NCBI RefSeq assembly: GCF_050753385.1
Contig: NZ_JBLZFZ010000010.1
Location: forward strand, 1 to 64,000
Reading direction: 5' to 3'
Source: Pantanalinema rosaneae
GTDB taxonomy: Bacteria > Cyanobacteriota > Cyanobacteriia > Leptolyngbyales > Leptolyngbyaceae
Length of the DNA: 64,000 nucleotides
Part shown: positions 8,196 to 17,600 of the stretch, piece after piece
Layout: each line of letters begins with the position of its first letter
Position numbering within the stretch: position 1 is the stretch's first letter
Program-made: the position numbers and the translations under genes
Notes under the pieces: model-generated
Told to the model about the DNA's origin: nothing
Database searches by the model: none
What the model saw: only the letters and a program-made list of their open reading frames with translations

Positions 8196-8549
8196 ATGCC
8201 AGAATGCCCCAGATGTCATCAAGCGGTTAAGCACCAGGCAGTTACATGTCCCTATTGCCGGATGCCCCTGAAAGCACATGGCCATGTGGGAATTCCCTTG
8301 CACTACGCTACAGGTGATCAGCCGTTATGTGCGACCTGTGCCTATGACGAGGATGATACTTGCACACTGCCAAAACGACCGGATGCCAGAGATTGTTCGC
8401 TCTACTGCGATCGCACTCAATCCAGCCCTAACGCCACTCCTGGCTACACCACAGAGTTCCAGATTAGAACCTGGTTGAAACGAAATCTGGTGTGGCTTGC
8501 CTTGATTGGACTGATTATCCTCAGTTTGGTTGTGACCATTATGCGGTAA
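8196..8549 (+). CDS. Zinc-ribbon protein with C-terminal membrane anchor
   Basis: The 117-aa protein opens with a zinc-ribbon pattern, CPRC at 4-7 and CPYC at 18-21, then a second cysteine cluster (CATC near 45-48, single Cys near 56, 67 and 71). A hydrophobic tail of about 20 residues (about 94-115) would anchor it in the membrane with the metal-binding part in the cytoplasm. I recognise the layout as a conserved cyanobacterial hypothetical, not a named family with known function. The gene converges on nblS with a 12-nt gap. Confidence 0.7.
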   Translation: MPECPRCHQAVKHQAVTCPYCRMPLKAHGHVGIPLHYATGDQPLCATCAYDEDDTCTLPKRPDARDCSLYCDRTQSSPNATPGYTTEFQIRTWLKRNLVWLALIGLIILSLVVTIMR

Positions 8550-8561
8550 TTAGAACGTTGA

Positions 8562-10631
8562 CTACGACGTAACCGGAGCCGTCTCTGGTAACACAGCATC
8601 TACAGCCGGTGCGTCTTCTAATAGTTCGTCTTCTAAAGACGACGCAACCTCTTGAAATACCGATAAATCGAACCAGAAGGTTGTGCCCACCCCCACTTCA
8701 CTCTGAAGGTGCACCTTACTGCGATGCTTTTCAATAATATTGCGAACGATCGATAATCCCAAACCCGTTCCTTCTAAGGTATGAACGCGGTTTTCCACCC
8801 GGAAGAAGCGATCGAAGATGGCTTCCTGATCTTCGGGAGCAATCCCAATTCCCGTATCGACGACTTCCACCCGCACTTGTTTCGGTTTACTGGCAGTATC
8901 CTCTGTTAACTCAGAATGATCATCACTAGCAGACTCAGGCTGGGTTAGGGGAAGGTAGGCACGAATCATCACCGTCCCACCCGACTCCGTAAACTTGAGG
9001 GAGTTACCAACCAAGTTGGTAAATACTTGCAGGAGTAAATCATAGTTACCCAATACAGGCGGCAGGTTGGGAGCAATTTCCTGCACCAATTCAATCCCCT
9101 TATCTCGGGCATTCAGTTGGTAAGTTCGCAGAGTTTGCTCGATCGGTTGCACCAGATCCACGGCTTCAAAGTGATAGAGCTTACAGGACTCCAACCGCGA
9201 CAGATCCAACACATCATTCACCAATCGAGTTAAGCGATCGGTTTCCCGGTTGGCTGTCTCTAAAAATTCTCGCCGTTCTTCTTCACTCAAATCCTCGCCA
9301 TACTCATACAGCGTCTCAATAAAGGATTTGATATTAAACAAGGGCGTTCTCAGTTCATGGGACACATTACTAATGAACTGACTTTTCGCTTCATTCAGTT
9401 CCGCTTCCCGAGTAATGTCCTGCACCGTCATCGCAATGCCTTTGACATTCTCGCGATACAGATCCAGCACCGTCGTTAACAAAATCCGCACCGTCCGTTC
9501 CACCGGATCTCTTAAAGCAATGCGAAACTCTGCCCCTTCTCGCAATTCTCCTTTGGCAATTTTGTAGAGTGGGCGAGTGATTTCCGCCTGTACTGGGGCA
9601 GGAAGCAGATGCAGCACATTCATGTCCTCGATCGGCTGACCTTCCCATCCCAATAATCGACAGGCATTGGGATTGGTTAGTACCACTTGCAGGTTGGTAT
9701 CTAACAGAATTGCCCCATCCGCGATCGTGGATACCAGGGTTTCTAGCTTGGCTTTTTCTGCCGTTAGTTCTTCAATATTTTGTTCTTCGTAGCGTTCCAG
9801 CCGCTCTGCCATCTCATTGAAACTGGCAATTAATTCTCCTAATTCCCCACCTAGGGGCAGATCAACCCGTTGTTTAAAGTTGCCAGAACTAATATTCTTA
9901 ACCCCAACCAGTAATTCCTTAATCGGTTTAGTGATGGTTAAGGCATTAAAGACCGCTCCCAAAATCACCATTGCCCAGATCGAGACGAAGACCGCGATCG
10001 TCACATCCCGCGTTAAATGAGAAGACGTGACGACTGTAGGATTGGGGTTTGTCCCGATCGCTAATACGCCCCGATACTGTCCTTCATAAATTAAGGGGAC
10101 AAAAACATCCGTCACCTCGCCATCCGGTGTCAAATGCTGCCGCACCATCGGGGTATCAATATGTTCCGCATAGTTATCGGGAAGCTGAATCCGTCGTCGA
10201 ATCGTCAGTGAATTCTGCACTTCTGATTCGGAAAACGGAATCCCGAAGAAGATTTCCCCATCCTCATCGGCATATAGCATGTAGCGAATACTAGAGGTAC
10301 TGCTATAGAAGCGATGGGAAAACTTGGCTAACTCCGTCCGGTTATCTTCAGCCACCAGCGGAGCAACATTAGCTGCCAGCAGCAGTCCTAAGTCACTGCC
10401 AAACCGCGTATCGTTGATGCGAGCATCCTGTTGAATCGTATTGACTGCCCAAAACGTCAGCCCACTCATGACCAGCGACACAACTAAGGTTGCACCTGCC
10501 ATCAATCGGGTCTGAAGCGTAAACTCCGACCACCAACTGGCAATAATCTCTTGAATCTTCTTCAGCAGAGCAAACAAGGCGGTTTTGCAAAAATTGAGTG
10601 GTGAGTGAGACCGTGAGGTGTTGTCAGTCAT
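8562..10631 (-). CDS. nblS: Sensor histidine kinase NblS/Hik33 (DspA)
   Basis: NblS/Hik33 is the membrane kinase that adjusts photosynthesis and phycobilisome genes to high light, cold and nutrient stress, normally signalling through RpaB. The 689-aa protein has a transmembrane helix near 45-65, an extracytoplasmic loop with the family-typical segment RYMLYADEDGEIFFGIPFSES (116-136), a second helix (about 210-230), HAMP (about 232-285), PAS (about 295-410), HisKA with phosphoacceptor His425 in SHELRTP, and a HATPase_c domain (about 530-655) with NLVGNSLKF and DTGIGI. It lies 68 nt after purD on the same strand, the nblS-purD order I know from other cyanobacteria. Confidence 0.93.
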   Translation of the reverse strand: MTDNTSRSHSPLNFCKTALFALLKKIQEIIASWWSEFTLQTRLMAGATLVVSLVMSGLTFWAVNTIQQDARINDTRFGSDLGLLLAANVAPLVAEDNRTELAKFSHRFYSSTSSIRYMLYADEDGEIFFGIPFSESEVQNSLTIRRRIQLPDNYAEHIDTPMVRQHLTPDGEVTDVFVPLIYEGQYRGVLAIGTNPNPTVVTSSHLTRDVTIAVFVSIWAMVILGAVFNALTITKPIKELLVGVKNISSGNFKQRVDLPLGGELGELIASFNEMAERLERYEEQNIEELTAEKAKLETLVSTIADGAILLDTNLQVVLTNPNACRLLGWEGQPIEDMNVLHLLPAPVQAEITRPLYKIAKGELREGAEFRIALRDPVERTVRILLTTVLDLYRENVKGIAMTVQDITREAELNEAKSQFISNVSHELRTPLFNIKSFIETLYEYGEDLSEEERREFLETANRETDRLTRLVNDVLDLSRLESCKLYHFEAVDLVQPIEQTLRTYQLNARDKGIELVQEIAPNLPPVLGNYDLLLQVFTNLVGNSLKFTESGGTVMIRAYLPLTQPESASDDHSELTEDTASKPKQVRVEVVDTGIGIAPEDQEAIFDRFFRVENRVHTLEGTGLGLSIVRNIIEKHRSKVHLQSEVGVGTTFWFDLSVFQEVASSLEDELLEDAPAVDAVLPETAPVTS

Positions 10632-10699
10632 TCAGGCGATAAGCTGGCGAAAAACTGAAACCTGACAATCACACCCTCGTTACTAACAACTACTATAGG

Positions 10700-11992
10700 C
10701 TAACTCGAGGAGGACTCGACGGTTTTCACGCGGTAGCCGATATCCCGCCGGTAGTACATGCCCTCAAATTCGATGCAACTCACGGCTTCATACGCCTGAG
10801 CGATCGCGGCATCAAAGCTATCTCCAACCGCCGTTACCCCTAGCACTCGCCCCCCATCAGTGACCAGCGTTTTTTGCTTCAGTTGCGTTCCAGCATGGAA
10901 TACGGTGGCTCCCATCACTTCAGCCGCATCAATCCCGGTAATCGGTAGTCCCTTTTTAAAGGATTCCGGATACCCCCCCGAAGCGAGCACCACACAAACC
11001 GCAGAGTCTGACTTCCAGGCGATCGGGGGCAGATCGGCTAACCGTTGTTGGGCACAGGCAAGCAACAAATCCTCTAAGGGGCTTTCCAGTAACGGCAATA
11101 CTACCTGAGTCTCGGGATCGCCAAAGCGACAGTTAAATTCAATCACTTTCGGATCACCTTCAGGGGTAATCATCAAGCCCGCATAGAGAATACCTCGGTA
11201 GTCAATTTGGCGCTGTCGGAGTGCCGCGATCGCGGGTTCCAAAATTTCTCGCTGAATTCGCTCCATCAAGGCTGGAGTGACGATCGGGGCGGGGGCATAG
11301 GTGCCCATTCCTCCAGTATTCGCACCTGTATCCCCCTCTCCAATTCGTTTATGATCCTGAGCGGCAATTAACGGTCGGATCGTTATGCCATCGGTCAGTG
11401 CCAGGATCGAGGCTTCCTGTCCGGTCAAGCATTCTTCAATCACCAGGCGTTGACCGGCGGTGCCAAATTTTCCCTGAAAAGCTTCATTGATAGCCGCTTC
11501 TGCGTCCTCTAGCGTACTGGCGACTGTCACCCCTTTACCTGATGCCAAACCATCGGCTTTGACGACGATCGGCGCTCCCTGCGATCGTACATAGGCTAAG
11601 GCTGGCTCTGCCTCTGTAAATACGGCTGACTGAGCAGTCGGAATCTTCGCTTCCAGCATCAAGTCTTTCGCCCACGCCTTGCTGGCTTCAATCTGTGCCC
11701 CTAAGCGAGTAGGTCCGAATACTGTTAGTCCTTGCTGCCGCAAATAGTCCGTAATGCCATTGGCGAGAGGAGCTTCTGGGCCCACTACCACCAGAGCAAT
11801 GTTATTCACCAAAGCGAAGCGTCCAATCCCCTCAAAGTCTTGAGCATTCATGGCTAAATTTTGGCAGCGCGGCATTAACGCCGTACCACCATTTCCAGGA
11901 ACACAGGTGACTTGCTGCACTTTACCCGACTGTAGCAGTTTCCAAGCCAGGGCATGTTCCCGCCCCCCATTACCAACTACCAAAACCTTCAC
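10700..11992 (-). CDS. purD: Phosphoribosylamine--glycine ligase (GAR synthetase)
   Basis: PurD is an ATP-grasp ligase joining glycine to 5-phosphoribosylamine, the second step of de novo purine synthesis. The 430-aa length is typical. The N-terminal motif VVGNGGREHAL (5-15) and the ATP-grasp core (VVKADGLASGKGV near 142-154, EFNCRFGDPETQ near 286-297) are intact. It precedes nblS on the same strand, so the two are probably cotranscribed despite unrelated functions. A 22-nt element shared with the left edge lies 120-141 nt upstream. Confidence 0.97.
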   Translation of the reverse strand: MKVLVVGNGGREHALAWKLLQSGKVQQVTCVPGNGGTALMPRCQNLAMNAQDFEGIGRFALVNNIALVVVGPEAPLANGITDYLRQQGLTVFGPTRLGAQIEASKAWAKDLMLEAKIPTAQSAVFTEAEPALAYVRSQGAPIVVKADGLASGKGVTVASTLEDAEAAINEAFQGKFGTAGQRLVIEECLTGQEASILALTDGITIRPLIAAQDHKRIGEGDTGANTGGMGTYAPAPIVTPALMERIQREILEPAIAALRQRQIDYRGILYAGLMITPEGDPKVIEFNCRFGDPETQVVLPLLESPLEDLLLACAQQRLADLPPIAWKSDSAVCVVLASGGYPESFKKGLPITGIDAAEVMGATVFHAGTQLKQKTLVTDGGRVLGVTAVGDSFDAAIAQAYEAVSCIEFEGMYYRRDIGYRVKTVESSSS

Positions 11993-12111
11993 GTTGTCCT
12001 TCCACTCCGTCTAACCGTGCGATCGAACTGTGTGATGAGCCGAGCAGCGCGAATCAAATGCAACCCATTATGTCATGGAGGAACAGTGGAATACCTGTCG
12101 AGGAGGCACAA

Positions 12112-12133
12112 AATTTTGAGAAAGTTGGAAAAG
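12112..12133 (-). repeat. 22-nt element shared with positions 185-206
   Basis: This segment matches 185-206 at 21 of 22 positions (both begin AATTTTGAGAAAG on the plus strand). In both places a T(T/C)GACAGG sequence follows on the minus strand after 10-13 nt, so the element lies just upstream of -35-like hexamers. It may be a shared regulator site or an RNA polymerase UP-like element; no -10 is evident at the right distance here. Confidence 0.35.
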
Positions 12134-12147
12134 ATCCATTGATCGCA

Positions 12148-12321
12148 CTAATTTAAGCAAGCGGTAATCGCGGCTTGATGGTATCCCGTGGTACTGAACT
12201 CTTGACCAAACACAAACTCGCCGTAGTCAGCCATGTTATCCAAACCGACACAAGTGAGCAAAATTTCAGTGGCTAACCAGAGAGTAATTTTGATCAGGGT
12301 ATGTTGCCATTGCGTCTTCAT
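12148..12321 (-). CDS. Conserved small cyanobacterial membrane-associated protein
   Basis: The 57-aa product starts at the ATG at 12321, chosen because AGGAG lies 8 nt upstream on the minus strand; a longer frame upstream has no such signal. It has one amphipathic or hydrophobic helix (TLIKITLWLATEILLTCVGL, about 8-27) followed by a motif NMADYGEFVFGQ. I have the impression of similar short proteins with WLATEI and LDNxADYxEFVF in other cyanobacteria, but no function is known to me. Alone between purD and a membrane protein gene. Confidence 0.6.
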   Translation of the reverse strand: MKTQWQHTLIKITLWLATEILLTCVGLDNMADYGEFVFGQEFSTTGYHQAAITACLN

Positions 12322-12459
12322 CTCGGCTGCTCCTGCGATCGTGGGGGCGGAACCTGGTCGCGGTTGGCTCAGGCTGAGATTCACTGAACCTCTACTCACT
12401 TATTAGGTTTAGGATCACCACTTATGCAGGCAAGCTCGCCTTAGTAGCGAGCAGAAAGG

Positions 12460-12996
12460 TTAGCTGCGATCGGAGAGCAGCATCGTTTTTACTTCTTGCA
12501 ATAATTCATCCTGTTCTCGGCGCAGGGCTTCCAAGCGGCTAACAATATCGGTCAAGCGCTGGTTCGGATCTTGGGCAACGGCAGGTTTCAGGGCTGGCAC
12601 CGGATCAGTAGGTTTGAGCATCGCCACGGTTGGGTTAGCCGTGGGTGGCGGCTCTGGCTCCGGAGACTTAGACGGTAGAAATCGCGCGATCACCGTGGTT
12701 TTGAAGAAATGAGTGATTTTTGCCAGCAGCCACTGTCCCAATTTCAAGGGAAACAATAAAATCGCTAGCAGAATTTTTTCAGCTAATTGAGCCACTGCTG
12801 CTAACAGTTTCCACAGCAGGAAAATTGCCAACAGAAGACAGACGATCGCCCATAGGGGATTCTGGATCAACCAACCGATCGTCGGATGGGTATCCAGCCA
12901 ATCCTGCCAAAAATACCAGTTCAACACCGATGGATTGGGAAGAAATTCTTGAATCCGCAGTGCCAGGATATGCCCTATCGTCACTATTGCTAACAT
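12460..12996 (-). CDS. Hypothetical membrane protein with C-terminal coiled coil
   Basis: The 178-aa protein has hydrophobic stretches at about 1-15, 45-70 and 72-90, a Pro/Glu-rich linker (about 110-145) and a C-terminal charged helix (LTDIVSRLEALRREQDELLQE, about 147-168) predicted to form a coiled coil. I recognise no named domain. It probably sits in the membrane with the coiled coil in the cytoplasm. It diverges from pcrA, with about 150 bp for both promoters. Confidence 0.6.
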   Translation of the reverse strand: MLAIVTIGHILALRIQEFLPNPSVLNWYFWQDWLDTHPTIGWLIQNPLWAIVCLLLAIFLLWKLLAAVAQLAEKILLAILLFPLKLGQWLLAKITHFFKTTVIARFLPSKSPEPEPPPTANPTVAMLKPTDPVPALKPAVAQDPNQRLTDIVSRLEALRREQDELLQEVKTMLLSDRS

Positions 12997-13147
12997 CCTT
13001 TACCTGAATCGAATCTCATTTTAGCGAGATTTAATCGATCGCTAAAAATTGACCGTCATCCCTTTCTCAATCCATCCCCCGTAACCGGAAACAGCAAGAT
13101 ACAATACGCTATGTCTTGCCTCAATTCGCTGCACTGCTCTAGCTGCC

Positions 13148-15505
13148 ATGACTCAGATTACCGACTTTATTAGCCACCTCAATCCCTCTCAACGACAGGC
13201 AGTTGAGCATCATTGCGGCCCATTGCTTGTGGTCGCTGGGGCAGGTTCCGGGAAAACCAGAGCTTTAACCTACCGGATCGCGAATCTGGTACTGACCCAT
13301 AAGGTTGATCCCGAAAATATTCTGGCAGTCACCTTTACCAACAAAGCCGCCAGAGAAATGAAAGAGCGGATTGAGCGCCTATTTGCCGATCGCCAAGCTC
13401 AGGCAGACTTTGGCAAACCCCTGGATGCCTTAACTCCCCATGAGCAAACGCGGCTCAAATCCAAAGTTTACAAAAACATTACCAAAGAGTTGTGGATTGG
13501 CACATTCCATGCTCTCTGCTGCCGCATCTTGCGGTTTGACATTGAAAAATATCAGGACGAAAAAGGACGGCGCTGGACGCGGGCATTCTCAATTTTTGAT
13601 GATTCCGATGCTCAAGCCTTAGTAAAAGATATTGTGATCAATAAGCTGAATCTGGATGAAAAGCGGTTTGATCCCCGATCGGTACGCTACGCGATCGGCA
13701 GTGCCAAAAATAAAGGCTGGTCGCCGCAGGACTTAGAACGGGAGCAACGGGATTTTCGGGGACGAACGATCGCCAATGTCTACAGCCTGTATCAGGATGT
13801 CCTGGTGGCAAATAATGCCCTGGATTTTGATGACCTGATTCTGATGCCCGTCAAACTATTTCGGCAGAATGAACAGGTTCGGGCTTACTGGCACCAAAAA
13901 TTCCGCCATATTCTGGTGGACGAATATCAGGATACGAACCGCACCCAGTACGACCTGATCCGCTTACTGGTGACAAATAGCGAAGACTCCCGCCGTTATA
14001 CCGACTGGAACCATCGATCGATCTTCGTGGTGGGTGATGCGGATCAATCAATCTACTCATTTCGATCGGCGGACTTCACAATTTTGATGGAGTTCCAGCA
14101 TGACTTTGGCGATGGGTTGCCGGATGATGACACTCGCACGATGGTCAAACTGGAGGAAAACTACCGCTCTACCGAAAACATTCTGGATGTCGCCAACCAA
14201 CTGATCGAAAAGAATACCGAACGGATTGACAAAGTTCTCAAACCCACACGGGGAGCCGGAGAACCGATTTATCTGCATCGCGCCGATGATGAAATGGCAG
14301 AAGCCGAATTTGTCGTGCAGCAGATTCGCAATTTGGAACACCAGAATCCGGAGTTGCACTGGGGCAGATTCGCCATTCTCTATCGCACCAATGCCCAATC
14401 CCGCGCTTTTGAGGATTCCCTCGTGCGCTGGAATATTCCCTATAAGGTCGTCGGTGGTCTGAGATTCTACGATCGCAAAGAAATTAAGGATGTATTGGGC
14501 TATCTACGGGCGATCGCCAATCCCTCAGATACCCTTAGCCTCTTACGGGTAATCAACACACCCCGTCGGGGCATTGGTAAAACCACGATCGATGCTCTAG
14601 TCAGTGCCTCCCAACAATTAAATGTGCCCCTATGGGAAATTCTCACAGACGAAACCTCAGTTAAAACGTTGGCAGGCAGAGCGGCTAAATCGGTGTTGAA
14701 TTTCTCCCAGATGCTACAAAAATTTCGGCAAGAACTGGATAGCCAACCGGCTAATGACATTGTTCAGGGGGTTTTGGAAGAGTCGGGGTACCTACAGGAT
14801 TTAAAAACTCAAGGCACTGATGAAGCCGAAAACCGCTTGCAGAACGTACAAGAACTCTATAACGCCGTACTACAATTCCAGGAGGGTAGCGAAGACAGCA
14901 GTCTAAGCGCGTTTCTAGCCAATGCCTCCCTCGCGTCAGATTTAGACAACTTGGAAGAAGAAGCTACTCGCGTCTCCCTCATGACACTACACGCCTCAAA
15001 AGGCTTGGAGTTTCCGGTCGTCTTCCTGGTGGGCTTGGAACGAGGCTTATTCCCTAACTATCGATCGATGGACGATCCCGCCGCATTAGAAGAAGAACGT
15101 CGCCTTTGTTATGTCGGTATTACCCGCGCCCAGGAACGACTATTTATTTCCTATGCCCGAGAACGACGGTTGTATGGCAACCGTGAACAGGCTAATCCCT
15201 CAATTTTCTTGGAAGAATTGCCCAAAGAGTTAATCGAATCGAATGTGGCAAAATCTTTTGCTGCCAGAGGTAAAAAGCCGATCGCTAGCGCTACTAAATC
15301 CAGTTCCGCTCCGGTAAAACGGTCTAGCTCCCAAACCTGGCATGTCGGCGATCGGGTGGTGCATCAGGAGTTTGGCGTAGGGCAGGTGACTCGCGTGTTA
15401 GGCAGTGGTCCTAAAACCACGCTGGCGATCCAGTTTCCCGGCCTACCCGGCATGGGGCAAAAGATTTTGTTTCCCCACGATCGCGCCTTGCAACGAGTGG
15501 AATAA
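13148..15505 (+). CDS. pcrA: ATP-dependent DNA helicase PcrA/UvrD
   Basis: This superfamily 1A 3'-5' helicase acts in DNA repair and replication-fork or transcription-conflict resolution. The 785-aa protein shows motif I GAGSGKT (near 31-37), motif II DEYQDTN (near 259-265), motif III GDADQSIYSFR, motif IV NYRST, and motifs V and VI (TLHASKGLEFPVVF, YVGITRAQERL). The C-terminus (about 730-785) carries the Tudor-like segment WHVGDRVVHQEFGVGQV, which binds RNA polymerase or DNA in PcrA. It is convergent with the CPBP gene 11 nt downstream and monocistronic by position. Confidence 0.96.
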   Translation: MTQITDFISHLNPSQRQAVEHHCGPLLVVAGAGSGKTRALTYRIANLVLTHKVDPENILAVTFTNKAAREMKERIERLFADRQAQADFGKPLDALTPHEQTRLKSKVYKNITKELWIGTFHALCCRILRFDIEKYQDEKGRRWTRAFSIFDDSDAQALVKDIVINKLNLDEKRFDPRSVRYAIGSAKNKGWSPQDLEREQRDFRGRTIANVYSLYQDVLVANNALDFDDLILMPVKLFRQNEQVRAYWHQKFRHILVDEYQDTNRTQYDLIRLLVTNSEDSRRYTDWNHRSIFVVGDADQSIYSFRSADFTILMEFQHDFGDGLPDDDTRTMVKLEENYRSTENILDVANQLIEKNTERIDKVLKPTRGAGEPIYLHRADDEMAEAEFVVQQIRNLEHQNPELHWGRFAILYRTNAQSRAFEDSLVRWNIPYKVVGGLRFYDRKEIKDVLGYLRAIANPSDTLSLLRVINTPRRGIGKTTIDALVSASQQLNVPLWEILTDETSVKTLAGRAAKSVLNFSQMLQKFRQELDSQPANDIVQGVLEESGYLQDLKTQGTDEAENRLQNVQELYNAVLQFQEGSEDSSLSAFLANASLASDLDNLEEEATRVSLMTLHASKGLEFPVVFLVGLERGLFPNYRSMDDPAALEEERRLCYVGITRAQERLFISYARERRLYGNREQANPSIFLEELPKELIESNVAKSFAARGKKPIASATKSSSAPVKRSSSQTWHVGDRVVHQEFGVGQVTRVLGSGPKTTLAIQFPGLPGMGQKILFPHDRALQRVE

Positions 15506-15515
15506 TCCGGTCGAA

Positions 15516-16379
15516 CTACCATCTCACAGTCGCTCGCTGGCGGCAGGTAAATTGCCACATCCCGATCGCCAGTCCACTCAGCAAGAGTAACCCCAACAAT
15601 CCCGCCAGTGGATTATTTTCTAATCCTGTCACCCAGGCGGGAACTCGGTTGGTGTATGTCACCAATTGCCCCACATTAATCATGTAATAGCCCCAGACTA
15701 AGCCCGCATGAAGCCCGATCGGCAAGCCTAATCGCTCTCGCCGCCGCCCGATCCGTAACTCACTACAGGCACGTTTTGCCCATACCAATGCCACTCCCAA
15801 TAGGATTAAGGCAGGGAGGGTAATTAATCGCAAATGCACCGCCGCAAACACGATCGCGCTGCCCCAAAGGGTCACACTAGGGACATAATCCCGTTGCAGC
15901 TCGTCTAACAACCAGCCTCGAAAGAAAAGTTCTTCGGCAAACCCAACTGCGATCGCAACTAATAATCCTTCCAGAACCACGCGCCCCAAGGGCATAACCG
16001 GAGCCTGCCACTCCAACCACCCCAAACTCGCCTCAATGCCAAACAGCAATAGGATACTGAATAAGCCAACCCCCAGACCTCCAAGCACCTCCAAGCCCAT
16101 ACGGGGAGTCAATTCCAGCCCATACTGCCAGAGTAATCGCGGTTGCCGATAAACTCGTCGCCCCCAAACTCCGACTAACCAAAGGAATTCACTATACAGA
16201 ATCAGTAACGCCAGAATTCCGGCAAGATTTTGATCTGAGATCAATCGATAAATTGGCAGGGCAAAGGGCAGCCACAACAAAAGCAGCATCAGCACGAATA
16301 CCAGGATCCGAACGGGTGCAGGATAACGGTATAGATTCGCAAACCAACGCTGCCACTGCTGCCAAATGCTTCTATTCAT
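15516..16379 (-). CDS. CPBP family intramembrane metalloprotease
   Basis: This is a type II CAAX-prenyl-protease/bacteriocin-processing (CPBP) family protein of 287 aa with about seven hydrophobic helices. The family motifs are intact: EELFFRG with Glu149-Glu150 and Arg154, FAAVHL with His182, and LHAGLVWG with His224, so the intramembrane active site looks complete. Substrate unknown; cyanobacteria have many paralogues. Its ATG overlaps the clpS stop region by 8 nt, suggesting translational coupling in a clpS-CPBP operon. Confidence 0.88.
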   Translation of the reverse strand: MNRSIWQQWQRWFANLYRYPAPVRILVFVLMLLLLWLPFALPIYRLISDQNLAGILALLILYSEFLWLVGVWGRRVYRQPRLLWQYGLELTPRMGLEVLGGLGVGLFSILLLFGIEASLGWLEWQAPVMPLGRVVLEGLLVAIAVGFAEELFFRGWLLDELQRDYVPSVTLWGSAIVFAAVHLRLITLPALILLGVALVWAKRACSELRIGRRRERLGLPIGLHAGLVWGYYMINVGQLVTYTNRVPAWVTGLENNPLAGLLGLLLLSGLAIGMWQFTCRQRATVRW

Positions 16380-16656
16380 CAGGCTCGATCGTGCTCGTTA
16401 ACCCATGACTCTTCAAGGTTTCACTATAAAACTCTGCATGTTCCAGAGCGCAGGTAATCACCAGCGCAACGCCATTAATATGAGCTTCCATCATGATATC
16501 AACCGCTTGAGGCTGAGTCAGACTGGGTACCGTTGTCAGCAACACCTGGACGACATATTCCATGCCATTAAAGTCGTCATTATGGAGTAAGACCCGATAA
16601 CGGGGCGCAAGCTTACGAACTGTTGAGCTTTTGTCTAGGGTTTCAACAGACGACAT
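16372..16656 (-). CDS. clpS: ATP-dependent Clp protease adaptor ClpS
   Basis: ClpS delivers N-degron proteins to the Clp chaperone (ClpC or ClpA) for degradation by ClpP. I start it at 16656 (MSSVETLDKSS), giving 94 aa, the usual size, with GGAGAGG a short way upstream; the longer frame to 16788 adds a hydrophobic leader that does not fit the family. The ClpS motif LLHNDDFNGMEYVV (substrate-binding and Clp-binding face) and the C-terminal ALEHAEFYSETLKSHGL are clear. The downstream CPBP protease gene overlaps it. Whether this is clpS1 or clpS2 cannot be told here. Confidence 0.92.
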   Translation of the reverse strand: MSSVETLDKSSTVRKLAPRYRVLLHNDDFNGMEYVVQVLLTTVPSLTQPQAVDIMMEAHINGVALVITCALEHAEFYSETLKSHGLTSTIEPDE

Positions 16657-17142
16657 GACTCTTCGATCCTCTCCGTGAACTACTTGCAGTTTCCTGGCAG
16701 ATTGGGGTTGACCATAGAAGCTTGATGCTAGAGCGGAAAGCAAACAGAGTATAGCTTCAAACAATCCAAAATATTTATTGATGCTCACGCAAACATCTGG
16801 TGAGGCTACTTACCACCCACTCTAGCCAGTTTTACTGAGTTGGATGATTAAAGCCCTCGGTTTGTAAGCATCCTGTCACCACGATCGCCAAGATAATTTA
16901 CATTGCTTAACCTCTTTTCTTATAGCATTCTGTCTAGAAGCTAGTCATCTTGCTAAACAGGGATCTGCTATCGGTATCCGGATGGACAGAAGGGCGATCG
17001 ATCCGTCCAGTGAATTACCACCTTCACCGAAACATCATTAAGTATTATCGGCTCTAGTGCTGGAATCCAGCAATATAACGGTGGTCTGGATAGAATTCTG
17101 CCTTTTAGAATTGAAAAGTAGTCAAACATTCATCCTGAACCT
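16657..17142. other. Intergenic region between clpS and a plus-strand gene
   Basis: About 490 bp without a supported gene separate divergent genes, so it should hold both promoters. I see no convincing promoter pair, RNA gene or repeat. The open frame at its left end is an in-frame extension of clpS without homology to the family. Confidence 0.4.
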
Positions 17143-17550
17143 ATGGGTCTGCTTTCCGAACAGCAGCCAAATCCAACCTTTCAATCCTGCCAAATCGTTT
17201 GCCTGGAGCACACAACAACGCGCCTCTATGCCGAGGTCGTTCAAGTGGCAGAACCCCGAGGAGTATGTTGGGTTCGTCCCTTAATCTTGGTGCTCCAGCC
17301 AGCAGATGCGTTAGGCTGGCATGGGGAAATATCCCCAACTACTCGGCTCTATCACCTGCGTGGAGAAGCCGATCTACTTCTACCCATTACTTTATTTCGC
17401 GCTGCCCTGGATGAAGAAGTGATTCCTGTGTTGCCCTATCTCTATGCGGAAGAAACCAGTGACATCGCATCAAAGCTTGAGCGCTTGGAACCTTTACAAC
17501 TCCGGCAATTGGTACAAAGGATTTGCCAAGCTCATCCAGAAGCCTTTTAG
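17143..17550 (+). CDS. Conserved hypothetical protein
   Basis: The 135-aa soluble protein has no named domain I recognise. It contains a beta-rich central part (TTRLYAEVVQV, CWVRPLILVLQP, about 24-52) and a C-terminal helical segment ending in QLVQRICQAHPEAF. The conserved look of the aromatic and proline positions and the coding bias support a real gene, most likely one of the many cyanobacteria-restricted hypotheticals. It is monocistronic and convergent with the next small gene, with a hairpin between them. Confidence 0.6.
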   Translation: MGLLSEQQPNPTFQSCQIVCLEHTTTRLYAEVVQVAEPRGVCWVRPLILVLQPADALGWHGEISPTTRLYHLRGEADLLLPITLFRAALDEEVIPVLPYLYAEETSDIASKLERLEPLQLRQLVQRICQAHPEAF

Positions 17551-17600
17551 TTGAGCCGATCGCTCGGTTTAAATCAAGCCAGAATAGCCGAAAGCATTGA

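Noticed and set aside
7964..8197. 77-codon minus-strand frame across the candidate small RNA
   Set aside because: Lys/Thr-rich translation arises from the T-run and stem; no start signal.
16657..16788. N-terminal extension of clpS with a hydrophobic leader
   Set aside because: ClpS is a short cytosolic adaptor; the internal ATG at 16656 with a GGAGAGG upstream gives the normal length.
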